Positions 52,569-61,527 of a stretch of DNA of 64,000 bases are shown piece after piece (within the stretch, counting starts at the first letter, position 1; the number at the start of each line of letters is the position of its first letter). The notes below the pieces were generated by a model, which saw only the letters and a list, made by a program, of their open reading frames with translations, was not told where the DNA came from and made no database searches. Location of the stretch: NCBI RefSeq assembly GCF_015354405.1, contig NZ_JADKYP010000016.1, forward strand, positions 62,001 to 126,000, read 5' to 3'. Both the position numbers and the translations under genes were made by a program. The DNA comes from Nocardia sp. BSTN01. GTDB taxonomy: Bacteria > Actinomycetota > Actinomycetes > Mycobacteriales > Mycobacteriaceae.

Positions 52569-55500
52569 TGTTTCGCCCAGTCACCCCGGATGCCGGTGGC
52601 CTCGAAGTCGCCGAGATCCGTTGTGGCGAAGGGGTCGTCGAGGTAGCGTACCTCGTCGAACTGGGCGCCGCGCGGATCGACTTTGACCAGCACGAACCGG
52701 TAGCGCGGCACGGCGTTTTTCCCGGTCATAACTTCGTTGTGGGTGACGAAGAAATCCTTGGCGCCCTCGATGCGGGCCTTGACCTCGATCCGGTAGGTGT
52801 CACCGTTGGTGTCGGTCGAGAGGATGTCGAAACCCTTGTTGTTGAAGGCCTGCTCGACCGGTTTGCGCCCCAGCTCGCGCTCGCAGGCCAGGACAAGGTC
52901 GACACCGCGGCGTTCCACCTCCTTTGTCTCCTTGGCGTGGATGGGCGCGGCGGCTGGGATATCGTCTTCCAGCATCCTGATCGGAAGCACCAATGCGGCC
53001 GTCACGATATGCGGAGGCTTCGTCGACATCAGCTGTTGCTGATCAAGTAAAGCGAGACGTTTGCGGAGGCGGGCATCGAGCTCGACCGCCTTGCGGTTGA
53101 GGCTGTCGGAGGATTCCTTGGGTTTCTCACCCTTCTGTTCCTTCTCTGATGCCACGGCGGCGTCGAGCAGGAGGCGTTCGCTCTCGGAGCTGAGCCGCTT
53201 GGTCACCAGGTCACGAACCTTCTCCAGCTCCGCAAGCCGTCGTAGCTGGACCTCGGCGAGGTATTCGGGCAGCTGGTTGGCGATGATCCAGCTCATGGCC
53301 TTGTCTTCGGCATCGCGGAGCCAGGCCAGGCTCCGGGCATCGTCAACGGCCGGGCCGTCGGGTGCGGCCACGCAGTCGAGGTACGGCGCAGGGCCGGCCG
53401 GACTGACGCTGCCGAACTGGTCGACGTAGGCGTAACCGAAGCGACGTGCAACCGACTCGCCAGTGGCGTCTGCGACCTCCTCGACGACACCGACCAGGAG
53501 ATGAGGCTCCTCGAGGGTCGAGGAAACAAGGATCGTGCCCTGGTTGAGGACACCACCGAAGTTGCGGATCGCCTCACCTATGACCGCGTCGTGCAACGGG
53601 TGGCCCGGCGCCAGGAGGTCGGCGCGAGTCAGGTCTCCGGGCTGGACGTGGCTGAGATCGAAGGTAACCCGGTCGTACCTGGTCGCGATCGGCCCGGTGC
53701 CAGCTGAGCGGATGTGTTGCGGGACGTTCGCGATCTCGTAGCGCCCCTTTTCCCGCTTGACGATGCGCCCGCCGAGCCTGGTGAACGCGGCCTTGAACGC
53801 GAGCTCGATGTAGTGCGGCTGCAGCCGACGCGCGCGGGCATCGTCCATCGCGGCCCTCAGCGCGTGGAGGTCGGCGTCGGCGAGGTGCTCGGAGGCCAGC
53901 GCCCGCTCGTCGAGCAGGTCCTTGAGCCCGTCCCCGACAGAGGCGTCGATGACCTCGTGCATCTTGGCCCTCACGTCGGCACGCTCACCGTACTGGATGG
54001 CCTCCAGCAGCAGGTTGCGCAGCGGGATGTCGGTGAAGGCCTCGCCGAGGACGTCGAAGACCTTGCCGCCGTAGGTCTGCCGCATCTGATCGAGCTTCTC
54101 AAGCAGGCGGGTGAAGACCTCGCCCTCACGGGTGTTCGAGGCGACGAGGTTCCAGAGTCGGCAGACCTCCTCCTGGCCGATGCGATGGACGCGGCCGAAT
54201 CGCTGCTCGATGCGGTTCGGGTTCCACGGCAGGTCGTAGTTGACCATCAGGTGCGCGGCCTGAAGGTTGAGGCCTTCACCTGCGGCGTCGGTGGCCAGGA
54301 GGATCTGGCAGTCGCGGTTCTTGGTGAATTCCTCGGTGATCTGGCGTCGCTCGGCGCGGCGGACGCCGCCGTGGATGGCGCGGACGGCGTCGGGCTTGCC
54401 GAGAAGGGAGCTGATCTTGCCCTGGAGGTAGTCGAGGGTGTCGCGGTGCTCAGTGAAGACGATGAACTTCCGCGGCCAGCCGTTGTTGTCGGTGACGAGC
54501 GCGTTGTCTTGGAGGATGTTCGAGAGCTCGGTCCACTTGCGGTCGGTGCCGGCTTCGCGGACCAGTTGTGCGGTCTTGATCAGGTCGCCGAGTTCGACGA
54601 GTTCGGCGTTGAGCTCAGTGACCGTCTGGGCGGCGGTCGCCGCGTCGAGGAGCTCCTCCTCCATCTGCTCCAGCTCCTCGGCGTTGAACTCGTCCTCGTC
54701 AATGTCACTGATGTCGACGGTCGGTTCACTGTCTCGGTAGGTGCCGTTCTGGATCTCAAGCTTCTTGCGCTCCAAGCGCTCGGTGCGTCGGACGAGGCTC
54801 TTGTAGATCGCCTCTGGGCTCGACGCAAGGCGTCGCTGGAGGACGGTGAGAGCGAAGCCGACAGTGTTCTTGCGCTTTCCACCGATACGCTCGGCTCGGT
54901 TCATCCCCTCGCGAACGTAGTGGGTCACGTCCTCGTAGAGCTCGTATTCGAGCGCCGTCAGCTCGTATGGAACCGTCTCTGCGATGCGTTCCGGGAAGAG
55001 CTTCTTGCCCTCAAAGGTCAGGAGATCTTCTTTGACCATGCGTCGCATGATGCCGCTCACATCGACACTGTTCTTCTGCTTGCCTTCGAACCGGTCGCGG
55101 TCGAGCAAGGTCAAGAAGAGTTGGAAGTCCTCCTCCTTGCCCGAGTGAGGGGTCGCAGTCATCAAGAGCAGGTGGCGGGTGATCTGACCGAGGATCTCGC
55201 CGAGCAGGAATCGTTTAGTCTTGCGCAGCTCGCCGCCGAAGTAGTGTGCCCCCATCCGGTGCGCCTCGTCGACAATGATCAGATCCCACTCGGTCTCCTT
55301 GAGCTGGTCCTGCAGTTGCTCGTTGCGGGAGAGCTGGTCCATCCGTGCGATCAGCAGTGGGTTGGTCTCGAAGACGTTGAAGTTCGCTTGGGCATCGATG
55401 AGCTGGTTGGTCAGAAGGTCGAACCGGAGCCCGAACTTGAAGAAGAGCTCGTCCTGCCACTGCTCGACCAGTCCGCCGGGAGCGATGATCAGGCATTGTT

Positions 55501-55951
55501 TGACGTCGTCGCGGAGCAGCAACTCCTTGATATAGAGACCGGCCATGATCGTCTTGCCCGCGCCTGGGTCGTCGGCGAGGAGAAACCGGAGCGGGGTCCG
55601 GGGCAGGAGCTCGCCGTACACCGCGCGGATCTGGTGCGGCAGCGGCTGAACGTCGCTGGTCGCGACGGCCAGCATTGGGTCGAACAATCCGGCGAGCGAG
55701 ATGCGCTGAGCCTCGGCGACGAGCTTGAAGTCGCTGGCCGTCGCGTCGAACGCGCGGCCGCCGCTCTGCGCGATGCTCAGATTGTCCTGGTCCTTTCGGA
55801 ACACAACCTGCTGGCCAAGCCCACCCGAGGCGTTCTTATAGGTGAGCTCAAGTGCATCCGTGCCGTGCCACTGCGCGGCGATTACGGTGATCACCTCAGA
55901 GGGGATGAGACCGTCGATCCGTAGACCGGCCTTCAGCTCTTCAAGCCGCAC
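52541..55951 (-). CDS. SNF2-type helicase with C-terminal DUF3883 (DrmD-like)
   Basis: 1136 aa. Superfamily 2 motifs: DDPGAGKTIMAGLYIKEL (I, ~127), IIVDEAHRMGAHYFGGE (II), LLMTATPHSGKEEDF (III), FIVFTEHRDTLDYLQ (IV), ILLATDAAGEGLNLQAA (V), IEQRFGRVHRIGQEEV (VI). The C-terminal ~100 residues are DUF3883, a PD-(D/E)xK-like fold with NNKGFDILSTDTNGDTYRIE and VKAR. It probably translocates on invading DNA. I choose GTG 55951 with a perfect AGGAGG at 7 nt. It heads the operon and diverges from the zinc-finger gene. Confidence 0.92.
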   Translation of the reverse strand: MRLEELKAGLRIDGLIPSEVITVIAAQWHGTDALELTYKNASGGLGQQVVFRKDQDNLSIAQSGGRAFDATASDFKLVAEAQRISLAGLFDPMLAVATSDVQPLPHQIRAVYGELLPRTPLRFLLADDPGAGKTIMAGLYIKELLLRDDVKQCLIIAPGGLVEQWQDELFFKFGLRFDLLTNQLIDAQANFNVFETNPLLIARMDQLSRNEQLQDQLKETEWDLIIVDEAHRMGAHYFGGELRKTKRFLLGEILGQITRHLLLMTATPHSGKEEDFQLFLTLLDRDRFEGKQKNSVDVSGIMRRMVKEDLLTFEGKKLFPERIAETVPYELTALEYELYEDVTHYVREGMNRAERIGGKRKNTVGFALTVLQRRLASSPEAIYKSLVRRTERLERKKLEIQNGTYRDSEPTVDISDIDEDEFNAEELEQMEEELLDAATAAQTVTELNAELVELGDLIKTAQLVREAGTDRKWTELSNILQDNALVTDNNGWPRKFIVFTEHRDTLDYLQGKISSLLGKPDAVRAIHGGVRRAERRQITEEFTKNRDCQILLATDAAGEGLNLQAAHLMVNYDLPWNPNRIEQRFGRVHRIGQEEVCRLWNLVASNTREGEVFTRLLEKLDQMRQTYGGKVFDVLGEAFTDIPLRNLLLEAIQYGERADVRAKMHEVIDASVGDGLKDLLDERALASEHLADADLHALRAAMDDARARRLQPHYIELAFKAAFTRLGGRIVKREKGRYEIANVPQHIRSAGTGPIATRYDRVTFDLSHVQPGDLTRADLLAPGHPLHDAVIGEAIRNFGGVLNQGTILVSSTLEEPHLLVGVVEEVADATGESVARRFGYAYVDQFGSVSPAGPAPYLDCVAAPDGPAVDDARSLAWLRDAEDKAMSWIIANQLPEYLAEVQLRRLAELEKVRDLVTKRLSSESERLLLDAAVASEKEQKGEKPKESSDSLNRKAVELDARLRKRLALLDQQQLMSTKPPHIVTAALVLPIRMLEDDIPAAAPIHAKETKEVERRGVDLVLACERELGRKPVEQAFNNKGFDILSTDTNGDTYRIEVKARIEGAKDFFVTHNEVMTGKNAVPRYRFVLVKVDPRGAQFDEVRYLDDPFATTDLGDFEATGIRGDWAKQWAKGRQPF

Positions 55952-56464
55952 GAATGAACCTCCTGATGGACAGCCCACGAATATTACTCGAGACCGCCGA
56001 CAGCTTTTGCCACCCCGCCGTATCCGTCTGCAGCCCTTACTAATTTCCTCAGCAGAACGTCACTGAGGTGCAGGCGTTCGCGCTCAGATCCAGCTTGGCC
56101 GACACTGTGGCCGCCAGCAAGCAACAGGATCACCGCCCGTGAGAACCTCCGGCCTCAACGCTTCCGCGGATCCGGCACCCAGCCAGCGCCCGCAGCAATC
56201 ACTCCGGAGTCATCCTGACCGCACCGCTGTGCCTCGGCTTCCCGGCCGGATCTGTTCCCGGTTCGACACGGGCAGCAATAGCAGGCGATGATGACAACAT
56301 CGGCACGGCAACGACTTTCGACGATCAGGTGTGGAACCATGATCATCACGAAGCTGATGCCGTGCCCGCGCCAGTGACACACCCCGAATCCGCAGGTCGG
56401 CCACTCAATTAACGGCCTTGCCAGAGCCCAGGAACCGAAGAGGGACCGAAGGGAGACAACCACA
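55952..56464. other. 513-bp divergent control region between two defence-type operons
   Basis: Contains no convincing gene. It must hold the promoters for the helicase operon (leftward) and the zinc-finger/Hsp70 cassette (rightward). CCTCAG ... CTGAGG (56047-56068) forms a short inverted repeat that could be an operator. No regulator gene sits in or beside the gap. Confidence 0.5.
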
Positions 56465-57580
56465 TTGGCACATTGGTCTACCGGGTTCATGGACTTCCAC
56501 GAGGAGATCTACGCCCCACCACCGGGCCCGCCGGAACCGCCGCGCATCAACTGCCTCGAATGCGAGGGTGTGTTCACCACCTCGGATGCGCTACACGAGC
56601 ATGTCTTCACCAGCCATCCGATCGCCAGCCCGGTTCTGCTTCACCGTGGCGTAGTGTGCGGCAGCGCCACGCTGTTGGTTCAGCGAGCTACCAAACCTGC
56701 GGATTGGTCTGTGGTCAACTGTGATTGGACGCGCGTCGACGAGGTGGTGGTCCCACCGGAGCGCCTCGGTGAACACCTTTCCAGGGAAAGCGGTTTCGTC
56801 AAGGTCGAGATCGGCAACATGCGCACGAACACGACCTACAAGTTCGACTTCGCGATTGCGGCCGAGCAGGACCTCATAGGTGTCGACAACGTTTTGGAGC
56901 AGTTGCTCGACAAGGTTGAGAAAGTCGCGGAGTTCGAGATCACGCCGAAATCGATCAGCAGCGACTTCCTCGACCGAACCGCTCCCTTCGACACCGCACG
57001 CAAGTACGCTGAGGGGATCGCGGAGTACCTGTATTGGCTCGCGCACCGCAGGGCCGGGGGCGCATCGGATGTCGCTCTCGATCGTGAGAAGCTGAACCGG
57101 TCCGCAGAGCTGCTTCGGCACATGCACCGGCCCGTCGCCCTCGCGGTGACGAGCCTGATCTCCCTATATCACAATCATTTTGAAGAAGCGGCGGACAGAG
57201 CGCTGAGTCGAGGGCTGCACGCCGTCGCAGCGCGCCTCGCCCGAATGTTGACAGCGGGAGCGCAGCCGGTGGATCCGGGACGGATCGTCCATGACCTCGC
57301 GGACCTTGAGCGACGGCTGATCGACAAGAGGACCCAGGCCCTGATCGACTTGTGCCGCCTGCCGATCGATGCCTCCGCGACCGACGACGTGGCTGGTTTC
57401 GACCATATTTACGTCGCCACAGAGTCTTACGACCGTACAAAAGCACATCTGTTTATCGCCGAATACCATCTCGCAACCGGCACCCCCTACACCGAACGAC
57501 TCATCCGGGCTGCTGGGCAGAATGGTGTTCCCGAACACTGGGTGGAATCCCGCCTCAATCTCATCGGCGACGAAGGATAG
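56465..57580 (+). CDS. C2H2 zinc-finger protein, first gene of the Hsp70 cassette
   Basis: 371 aa, family not recognised. Residues 30-51 are a classic C2H2 finger (C30-x2-C33-x12-H46-x4-H51), rare in bacteria. Residues ~55-135 look like a small beta-rich domain (GVVCGSATLLVQRATKPADW, VKVEIGNMRTNTTYKFDF). From ~140 on it is mostly helical, e.g. LLRHMHRPVALAVTSLISLY and HFEEAADRALSRGLHAVAAR, perhaps TPR-like. The start may be TTG 56465, with GGGAG upstream, or ATG 56489. The next gene starts 3 bp after the stop. It may recognise nucleic acid or a partner protein; this is inference. Confidence 0.75.
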   Translation: MAHWSTGFMDFHEEIYAPPPGPPEPPRINCLECEGVFTTSDALHEHVFTSHPIASPVLLHRGVVCGSATLLVQRATKPADWSVVNCDWTRVDEVVVPPERLGEHLSRESGFVKVEIGNMRTNTTYKFDFAIAAEQDLIGVDNVLEQLLDKVEKVAEFEITPKSISSDFLDRTAPFDTARKYAEGIAEYLYWLAHRRAGGASDVALDREKLNRSAELLRHMHRPVALAVTSLISLYHNHFEEAADRALSRGLHAVAARLARMLTAGAQPVDPGRIVHDLADLERRLIDKRTQALIDLCRLPIDASATDDVAGFDHIYVATESYDRTKAHLFIAEYHLATGTPYTERLIRAAGQNGVPEHWVESRLNLIGDEG

Positions 57581-57582
57581 AT

Positions 57583-59589
57583 GTGACAGACGACAGCTGC
57601 GATCAGGGTGTTCGACAACGTGGGCACAGCTGGAACAGTGCGGCAGACCCCGGTCGACGGAAAGGCTCGAGTCGACGATCCCAGCGACAGGCTCGGGACA
57701 GTGCCGACTCGCCCCGACGGACCAACGGTCGCTCTGCCGGACGAATGACAGACGACCAGAACGACGATGCCCGGATCGAACAGGCTCGACCGGAAACTCG
57801 GCAGATCCAAGATGATGGCGGAAAACATCCTTTCGTAAAAGGATCCACTCGACTGCGCGGCCGCGCGAAAAGGGCGCAGGCCGGAAAATTCATATCGCGT
57901 AGCTCCGAGCAAGCCCCACGAGACGGCGCGACCTATCCCGCTCCGCGCGGCGACGACATGCGCCGCCGGCAACAAGATGGCTTCGCCCGCAACGCCCGTC
58001 GCCACAAAGATGGTTCCACGCGTGCCGGCCACCGAACTCCGAGACGCTCGCAGAGGGACGCTGTACAGCAGTCATTCCGCAGCGAAAACGCGCCTCGACG
58101 CAATAGCCAGGTCCAGAAAGCAGAGCCGAAGCGGACGATGACGGAGGTAGCGCCCACCATGCCCGACGCTCCTACCAGCGAACCCATCCGGAACGACAAA
58201 GCCGCGCAAGTAGTTCCTCCGCCAGAGCTTGCCGCTGCTGCTGAACCATCGAGTTCTCCCGACCAAGCAAAGGCGGGACCGGACAGCGAGATTCCCCCCA
58301 TGACAGCCGAACTCCCGGCGGGCGACAGCCAGACATCACCCACCCGTCCCGATGAAGAAGCAAACGAGGCAGCGGCAGAGGTCGCCGCTCCTCCAACGGC
58401 TGTCTCCTCGCCGGATCGGGAAGCCGGAGAGGCCGACATCGAAGGCGAACCTCGGGCCGAGACCCAGGTCGAGGTCGAGGACGAGGCAGGAGCTCGACCG
58501 GGCGACCGGCCGAAGCGCACGACTGTCGAGCACGTCCGCTCGTTCGCGGATTTCCTCCGGTTTCTGGTTGAACTCGAGGGAGAGCTCAAAACGCTCCCTC
58601 TCGAAAAGAATTCCCCTGCGCGGAAGGCGCTGTGGGCGTCGGTCGACTTCGACAATTTCGCGGATGTGATCGCCCGCATCGCGGAGCGCGATTTCAAACT
58701 ATCCACCAGTGTCACCTTGCTGGTCTCGGCCGACAAGTTCGGGCTCGCTGGGAACGCGCGCCGGAACATCAATGAACTCGCCACGCGCATCGTGCTCGGG
58801 CACCGCTTGTTCCATACCGATGACACGCTGTGCGAGTCGCTATATCGGTTACTCAGCGGCGATCCGGACGAGGAAGCGCTGTCGCGTGCGCTCGGCCGAG
58901 CTCAGTACCTGATCAAGCACGCGATCGACGTCGAGCGCAACCGCAAGCCGGTGCCCAAGGCCAAGATCGCCGCCATGGCGGCTCTCGCCGAAAACGCGGC
59001 TCAAGCGGTGGTGCTGATCGCCGCATCCGCGGCGGACTGGAACGTCGCGCGGTGTGTCGAGATCTTCGCGGACAAGCTCTGGGGCGCCGGCGGCCCTGTT
59101 CCGGAATCCGCGGCAGCACGCGAAAAACTGGCCACGCTGTCGAAATCCGCACGCGTAACAGCAGCCCTCATTGTCGATTCCACGCGCAATCGACTGCGAT
59201 CGGCGGAATCCGAGCGAGATCACGCGCGCACGCAGATGCAGGTAGCGCAGAACCAGTGCCGGCGATTGTCCCAAGAACTCGCTGCCGCTCGCGCGCGCAG
59301 CACCGAAATCGAGTCGGAGCTGAATAGCCGGATTGCTGCGCTCCAGCAGGAATCCGATGCTCGCCGCAAGGAACGTATGCTTGTGACATCGGATTTCAAG
59401 AGGGTGAGAGTCGATACCGCCCGGGTCATCGGACAACAGGTCGAATCGCTCGAAGACGCGCTCGGTGCCCTCGAAAACGGAGACACCGACGTGACCGACG
59501 AGTTTGTCAGGCACTCGATCAAACATCTGAAACGTAGTTTGTCAGCACTTCGGTCGGCTGCCGAAGAAGATTTGCAGGGGAAAGCATGA
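57583..59589 (+). CDS. Disordered/coiled-coil protein coupled to the Hsp70-like ATPase
   Basis: 668 aa, unknown family. Residues 1-180 are low-complexity and basic with many Arg/Gln (RRSQRQARDS, RRRQQDGFARNARRH). Residues ~180-305 are Pro/Ala/Glu rich and acidic. Residues ~311-530 form a helical domain starting KRTTVEHVRSFADFLRFLVE and including RAQYLIKHAIDVERNRKPVP. Residues ~535-600 are a strong coiled coil (LRSAESERDHARTQMQVAQN), ending in a helical tail. The layout resembles a GrpE-like dimeric partner of Hsp70, but no homology is visible. GTG 57583 has GAAGGA at 5 nt; ATG 57745 is an alternative. The stop overlaps the Hsp70 start (ATGA). Confidence 0.75.
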   Translation: MTDDSCDQGVRQRGHSWNSAADPGRRKGSSRRSQRQARDSADSPRRTNGRSAGRMTDDQNDDARIEQARPETRQIQDDGGKHPFVKGSTRLRGRAKRAQAGKFISRSSEQAPRDGATYPAPRGDDMRRRQQDGFARNARRHKDGSTRAGHRTPRRSQRDAVQQSFRSENAPRRNSQVQKAEPKRTMTEVAPTMPDAPTSEPIRNDKAAQVVPPPELAAAAEPSSSPDQAKAGPDSEIPPMTAELPAGDSQTSPTRPDEEANEAAAEVAAPPTAVSSPDREAGEADIEGEPRAETQVEVEDEAGARPGDRPKRTTVEHVRSFADFLRFLVELEGELKTLPLEKNSPARKALWASVDFDNFADVIARIAERDFKLSTSVTLLVSADKFGLAGNARRNINELATRIVLGHRLFHTDDTLCESLYRLLSGDPDEEALSRALGRAQYLIKHAIDVERNRKPVPKAKIAAMAALAENAAQAVVLIAASAADWNVARCVEIFADKLWGAGGPVPESAAAREKLATLSKSARVTAALIVDSTRNRLRSAESERDHARTQMQVAQNQCRRLSQELAAARARSTEIESELNSRIAALQQESDARRKERMLVTSDFKRVRVDTARVIGQQVESLEDALGALENGDTDVTDEFVRHSIKHLKRSLSALRSAAEEDLQGKA

Positions 59590-61358
59590 CCGTCGTAGGT
59601 TTCGACTTCGGCACCACAAATAGTCTTGTCTCGGTCGTCATCGGCGACAACCGTGCGGAGAATCTTGTCGATGAAACGGGTCGGCCGGTGCCGTCGATCG
59701 TCAAATACGAGGGGCTCCGGAAAGTGGTCGGGCAGGCCGCCAAGGATGAGCTCGACGCCACCGATCTCGGCATCCACGGCAGTTTCGTGAAATCTCCGAA
59801 AACCTACCTCGGTAAAGAGACGATGACCGTCGAAGGGGTCGAGCGCAGTCCGATCGATGTCACCCACGACGTCATCGAGCATGTGCGGAAATGCGCGCTC
59901 GCAGTGGCGGAGAAGGAAAATTACCTTTCCGAAATCACCGAGGCTGTGGCCACCATTCCCGTCAATATGAACGGCCGCCAGCGCCGCGATCTGCGGGATG
60001 CCTACAATCGCAGCGGAATTCGTGTGGTCCAGTTCGTCCACGAACCTTTCGCTGCACTGTACGGACACTTCCGGCCCCGTATGGGCACCGATTTCGCGCA
60101 CCGTTTCGATCGCAAGAACATTCTGGTCGTGGACTGGGGTGGCGGCACCCTGGACCTCACCTTGTGCCGACTGGACAGCGGCCGCGTCGTCCAGTTGCAG
60201 AATGCCGGCACAAGCGACCTCGGCGGCGATCATTTCGACGCGGCGCTCCGTAATTGGATTGTCGGGCGGGTTGTCAATGATCCGTCCGTGATCGGCTGGG
60301 ACAGACGTCGGCAGCTTCGTCACAAATGCGAGCAATTGAAGATCAAACTGTCCGAAGTCGAACGAGCGACCCTCTACATCAACAACTTCCACACGGAGAG
60401 CGGCGAGCCGCTCAAACAGGTGGTGACACGTGACGATTTGGAGAGTATCGCGAAGCCGATGATCGATCGTGCGATGGACTCCATCACGGCCCTGCTCGAT
60501 GCGGCCCATCTCAGCGGCTCACAGGTCTCCATGTGCCTGGTTACCGGTGGCATGTCGCAGATGCCGGCGATCGTGTCCCGACTCCGCGAACTCTTCGGCC
60601 ATCGGGTCGAAGTGTCTTCGAACAGTGCGACTTTGGTAGCCCAGGGTGCGGCGTGGATCGCGCACGACCGGCAGCAGTTGGAGCTGGCGAAGGATATCGA
60701 GGTCCGTATTGCCCGCGGCTCCTACTTCCCGCTGCTCAAGGCGGGTACGAGGGTGCCCTTCGAAGGTCAGGAGCTGGTGGACGACAAGTTGAACCTGTAT
60801 TGCGCGGATCCGCGCGACGGCCACGCGAAGTTCCAGTTCTGCACACCCACCCGCCCCGGGACCGATATCCCGCGGACCGATCCACGTGACGAGTTCGGCG
60901 CTCTCCGCCTTAACGTCGATCGCCGAGCGCAACGGCTCTTCGAACGCCTCACCCTCACCACGAAGCTGGACGCCGACGGCGTCGTGCACATCGCGGCGAT
61001 GTCCCAGCTGAACGGGCATCGCGCGAGCACGGCCTTGTACGACTTGCAGTTCGGGATCTCGCTCGGATCGGTGAAGTCGGACGGAGGCGTCGCCGCCGAT
61101 CCCGACCCGCCGACACCAGCGGCGGAAGCACTGCACGAAATCGGCAGTGTCGTCCTGCGCTCGAATATCGCCGACAAGAAGGACGAATCCTACGTACCGG
61201 GCGATCTGGAATTGCTGTCCAAGCAGTCGGGCTACTTCGATCGGCGGTACGGTAAGGCGTCCCAGATGCAGATCGAAGAACGCCTCTACTACCAGCCGTG
61301 TGCACGTTGCAAGCGAATGGTCAACGACCCCGAGTGCCGCTGCGGCTCCCGTCGCTGA
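59586..61358 (+). CDS. Hsp70-like (DnaK-type) ATPase with C-terminal zinc ribbon
   Basis: 590 aa. The actin/Hsp70 ATPase core is complete: phosphate-1 VGFDFGTTNSLVSVV at 4-18, AVATIPVNMNGRQRRDLRDA (connect 1), phosphate-2 VVDWGGGTLDLTL near 182, DLGGDHFDAALRNWI, and adenosine motif CLVTGGMSQMPAIVSRLREL near 317. The substrate-binding part is short and divergent (residues ~375-500), with no helical lid or EEVD-type end. The last ~20 residues hold CARCKRMVNDPECRCG, a zinc ribbon. It is not housekeeping DnaK: no grpE or dnaJ nearby. Third gene of the cassette. Confidence 0.88.
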   Translation: MTVVGFDFGTTNSLVSVVIGDNRAENLVDETGRPVPSIVKYEGLRKVVGQAAKDELDATDLGIHGSFVKSPKTYLGKETMTVEGVERSPIDVTHDVIEHVRKCALAVAEKENYLSEITEAVATIPVNMNGRQRRDLRDAYNRSGIRVVQFVHEPFAALYGHFRPRMGTDFAHRFDRKNILVVDWGGGTLDLTLCRLDSGRVVQLQNAGTSDLGGDHFDAALRNWIVGRVVNDPSVIGWDRRRQLRHKCEQLKIKLSEVERATLYINNFHTESGEPLKQVVTRDDLESIAKPMIDRAMDSITALLDAAHLSGSQVSMCLVTGGMSQMPAIVSRLRELFGHRVEVSSNSATLVAQGAAWIAHDRQQLELAKDIEVRIARGSYFPLLKAGTRVPFEGQELVDDKLNLYCADPRDGHAKFQFCTPTRPGTDIPRTDPRDEFGALRLNVDRRAQRLFERLTLTTKLDADGVVHIAAMSQLNGHRASTALYDLQFGISLGSVKSDGGVAADPDPPTPAAEALHEIGSVVLRSNIADKKDESYVPGDLELLSKQSGYFDRRYGKASQMQIEERLYYQPCARCKRMVNDPECRCGSRR

Positions 61359-61527
61359 GCGGAGGGAACCCCAGCACCACAACCCGGCGCCGCCTCTCGA
61401 ATCCGCATGCCGCCAGGCAAGACTGTCAGTCGAAGGTCCATTGCTACTGCGGGGGGCTGCTGCAGGGGTGTGACATGACCCCGGTGGTTGGGTCCGGGTG
61501 ATCTGGCCCCCGCTTGTCGGTCCGGGC

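Noticed and set aside
53714-55924. 736-aa plus-strand frame opposite the helicase
   Set aside because: It is Leu/Val/Glu-rich antisense of a gene with all SF2 motifs; no independent start or homology.
44038-55951. BREX or DISARM assignment for the defence operon
   Set aside because: No PglZ phosphatase, BrxL protease, DrmA, DrmB or DrmC is encoded; only the methylase, DUF3883 helicase and ATPase are reminiscent of those systems.
56155-56490. 111-aa minus-strand frame with several cysteines in the divergent control region
   Set aside because: Cys spacing fits no known zinc or Fe-S family, there is no ribosome-binding site, and it overlaps the start of the zinc-finger gene.
59586-61358. Housekeeping DnaK
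   Set aside because: Shortened and divergent substrate domain, terminal zinc ribbon, no grpE/dnaJ/hspR neighbours, and location on an integrated element.
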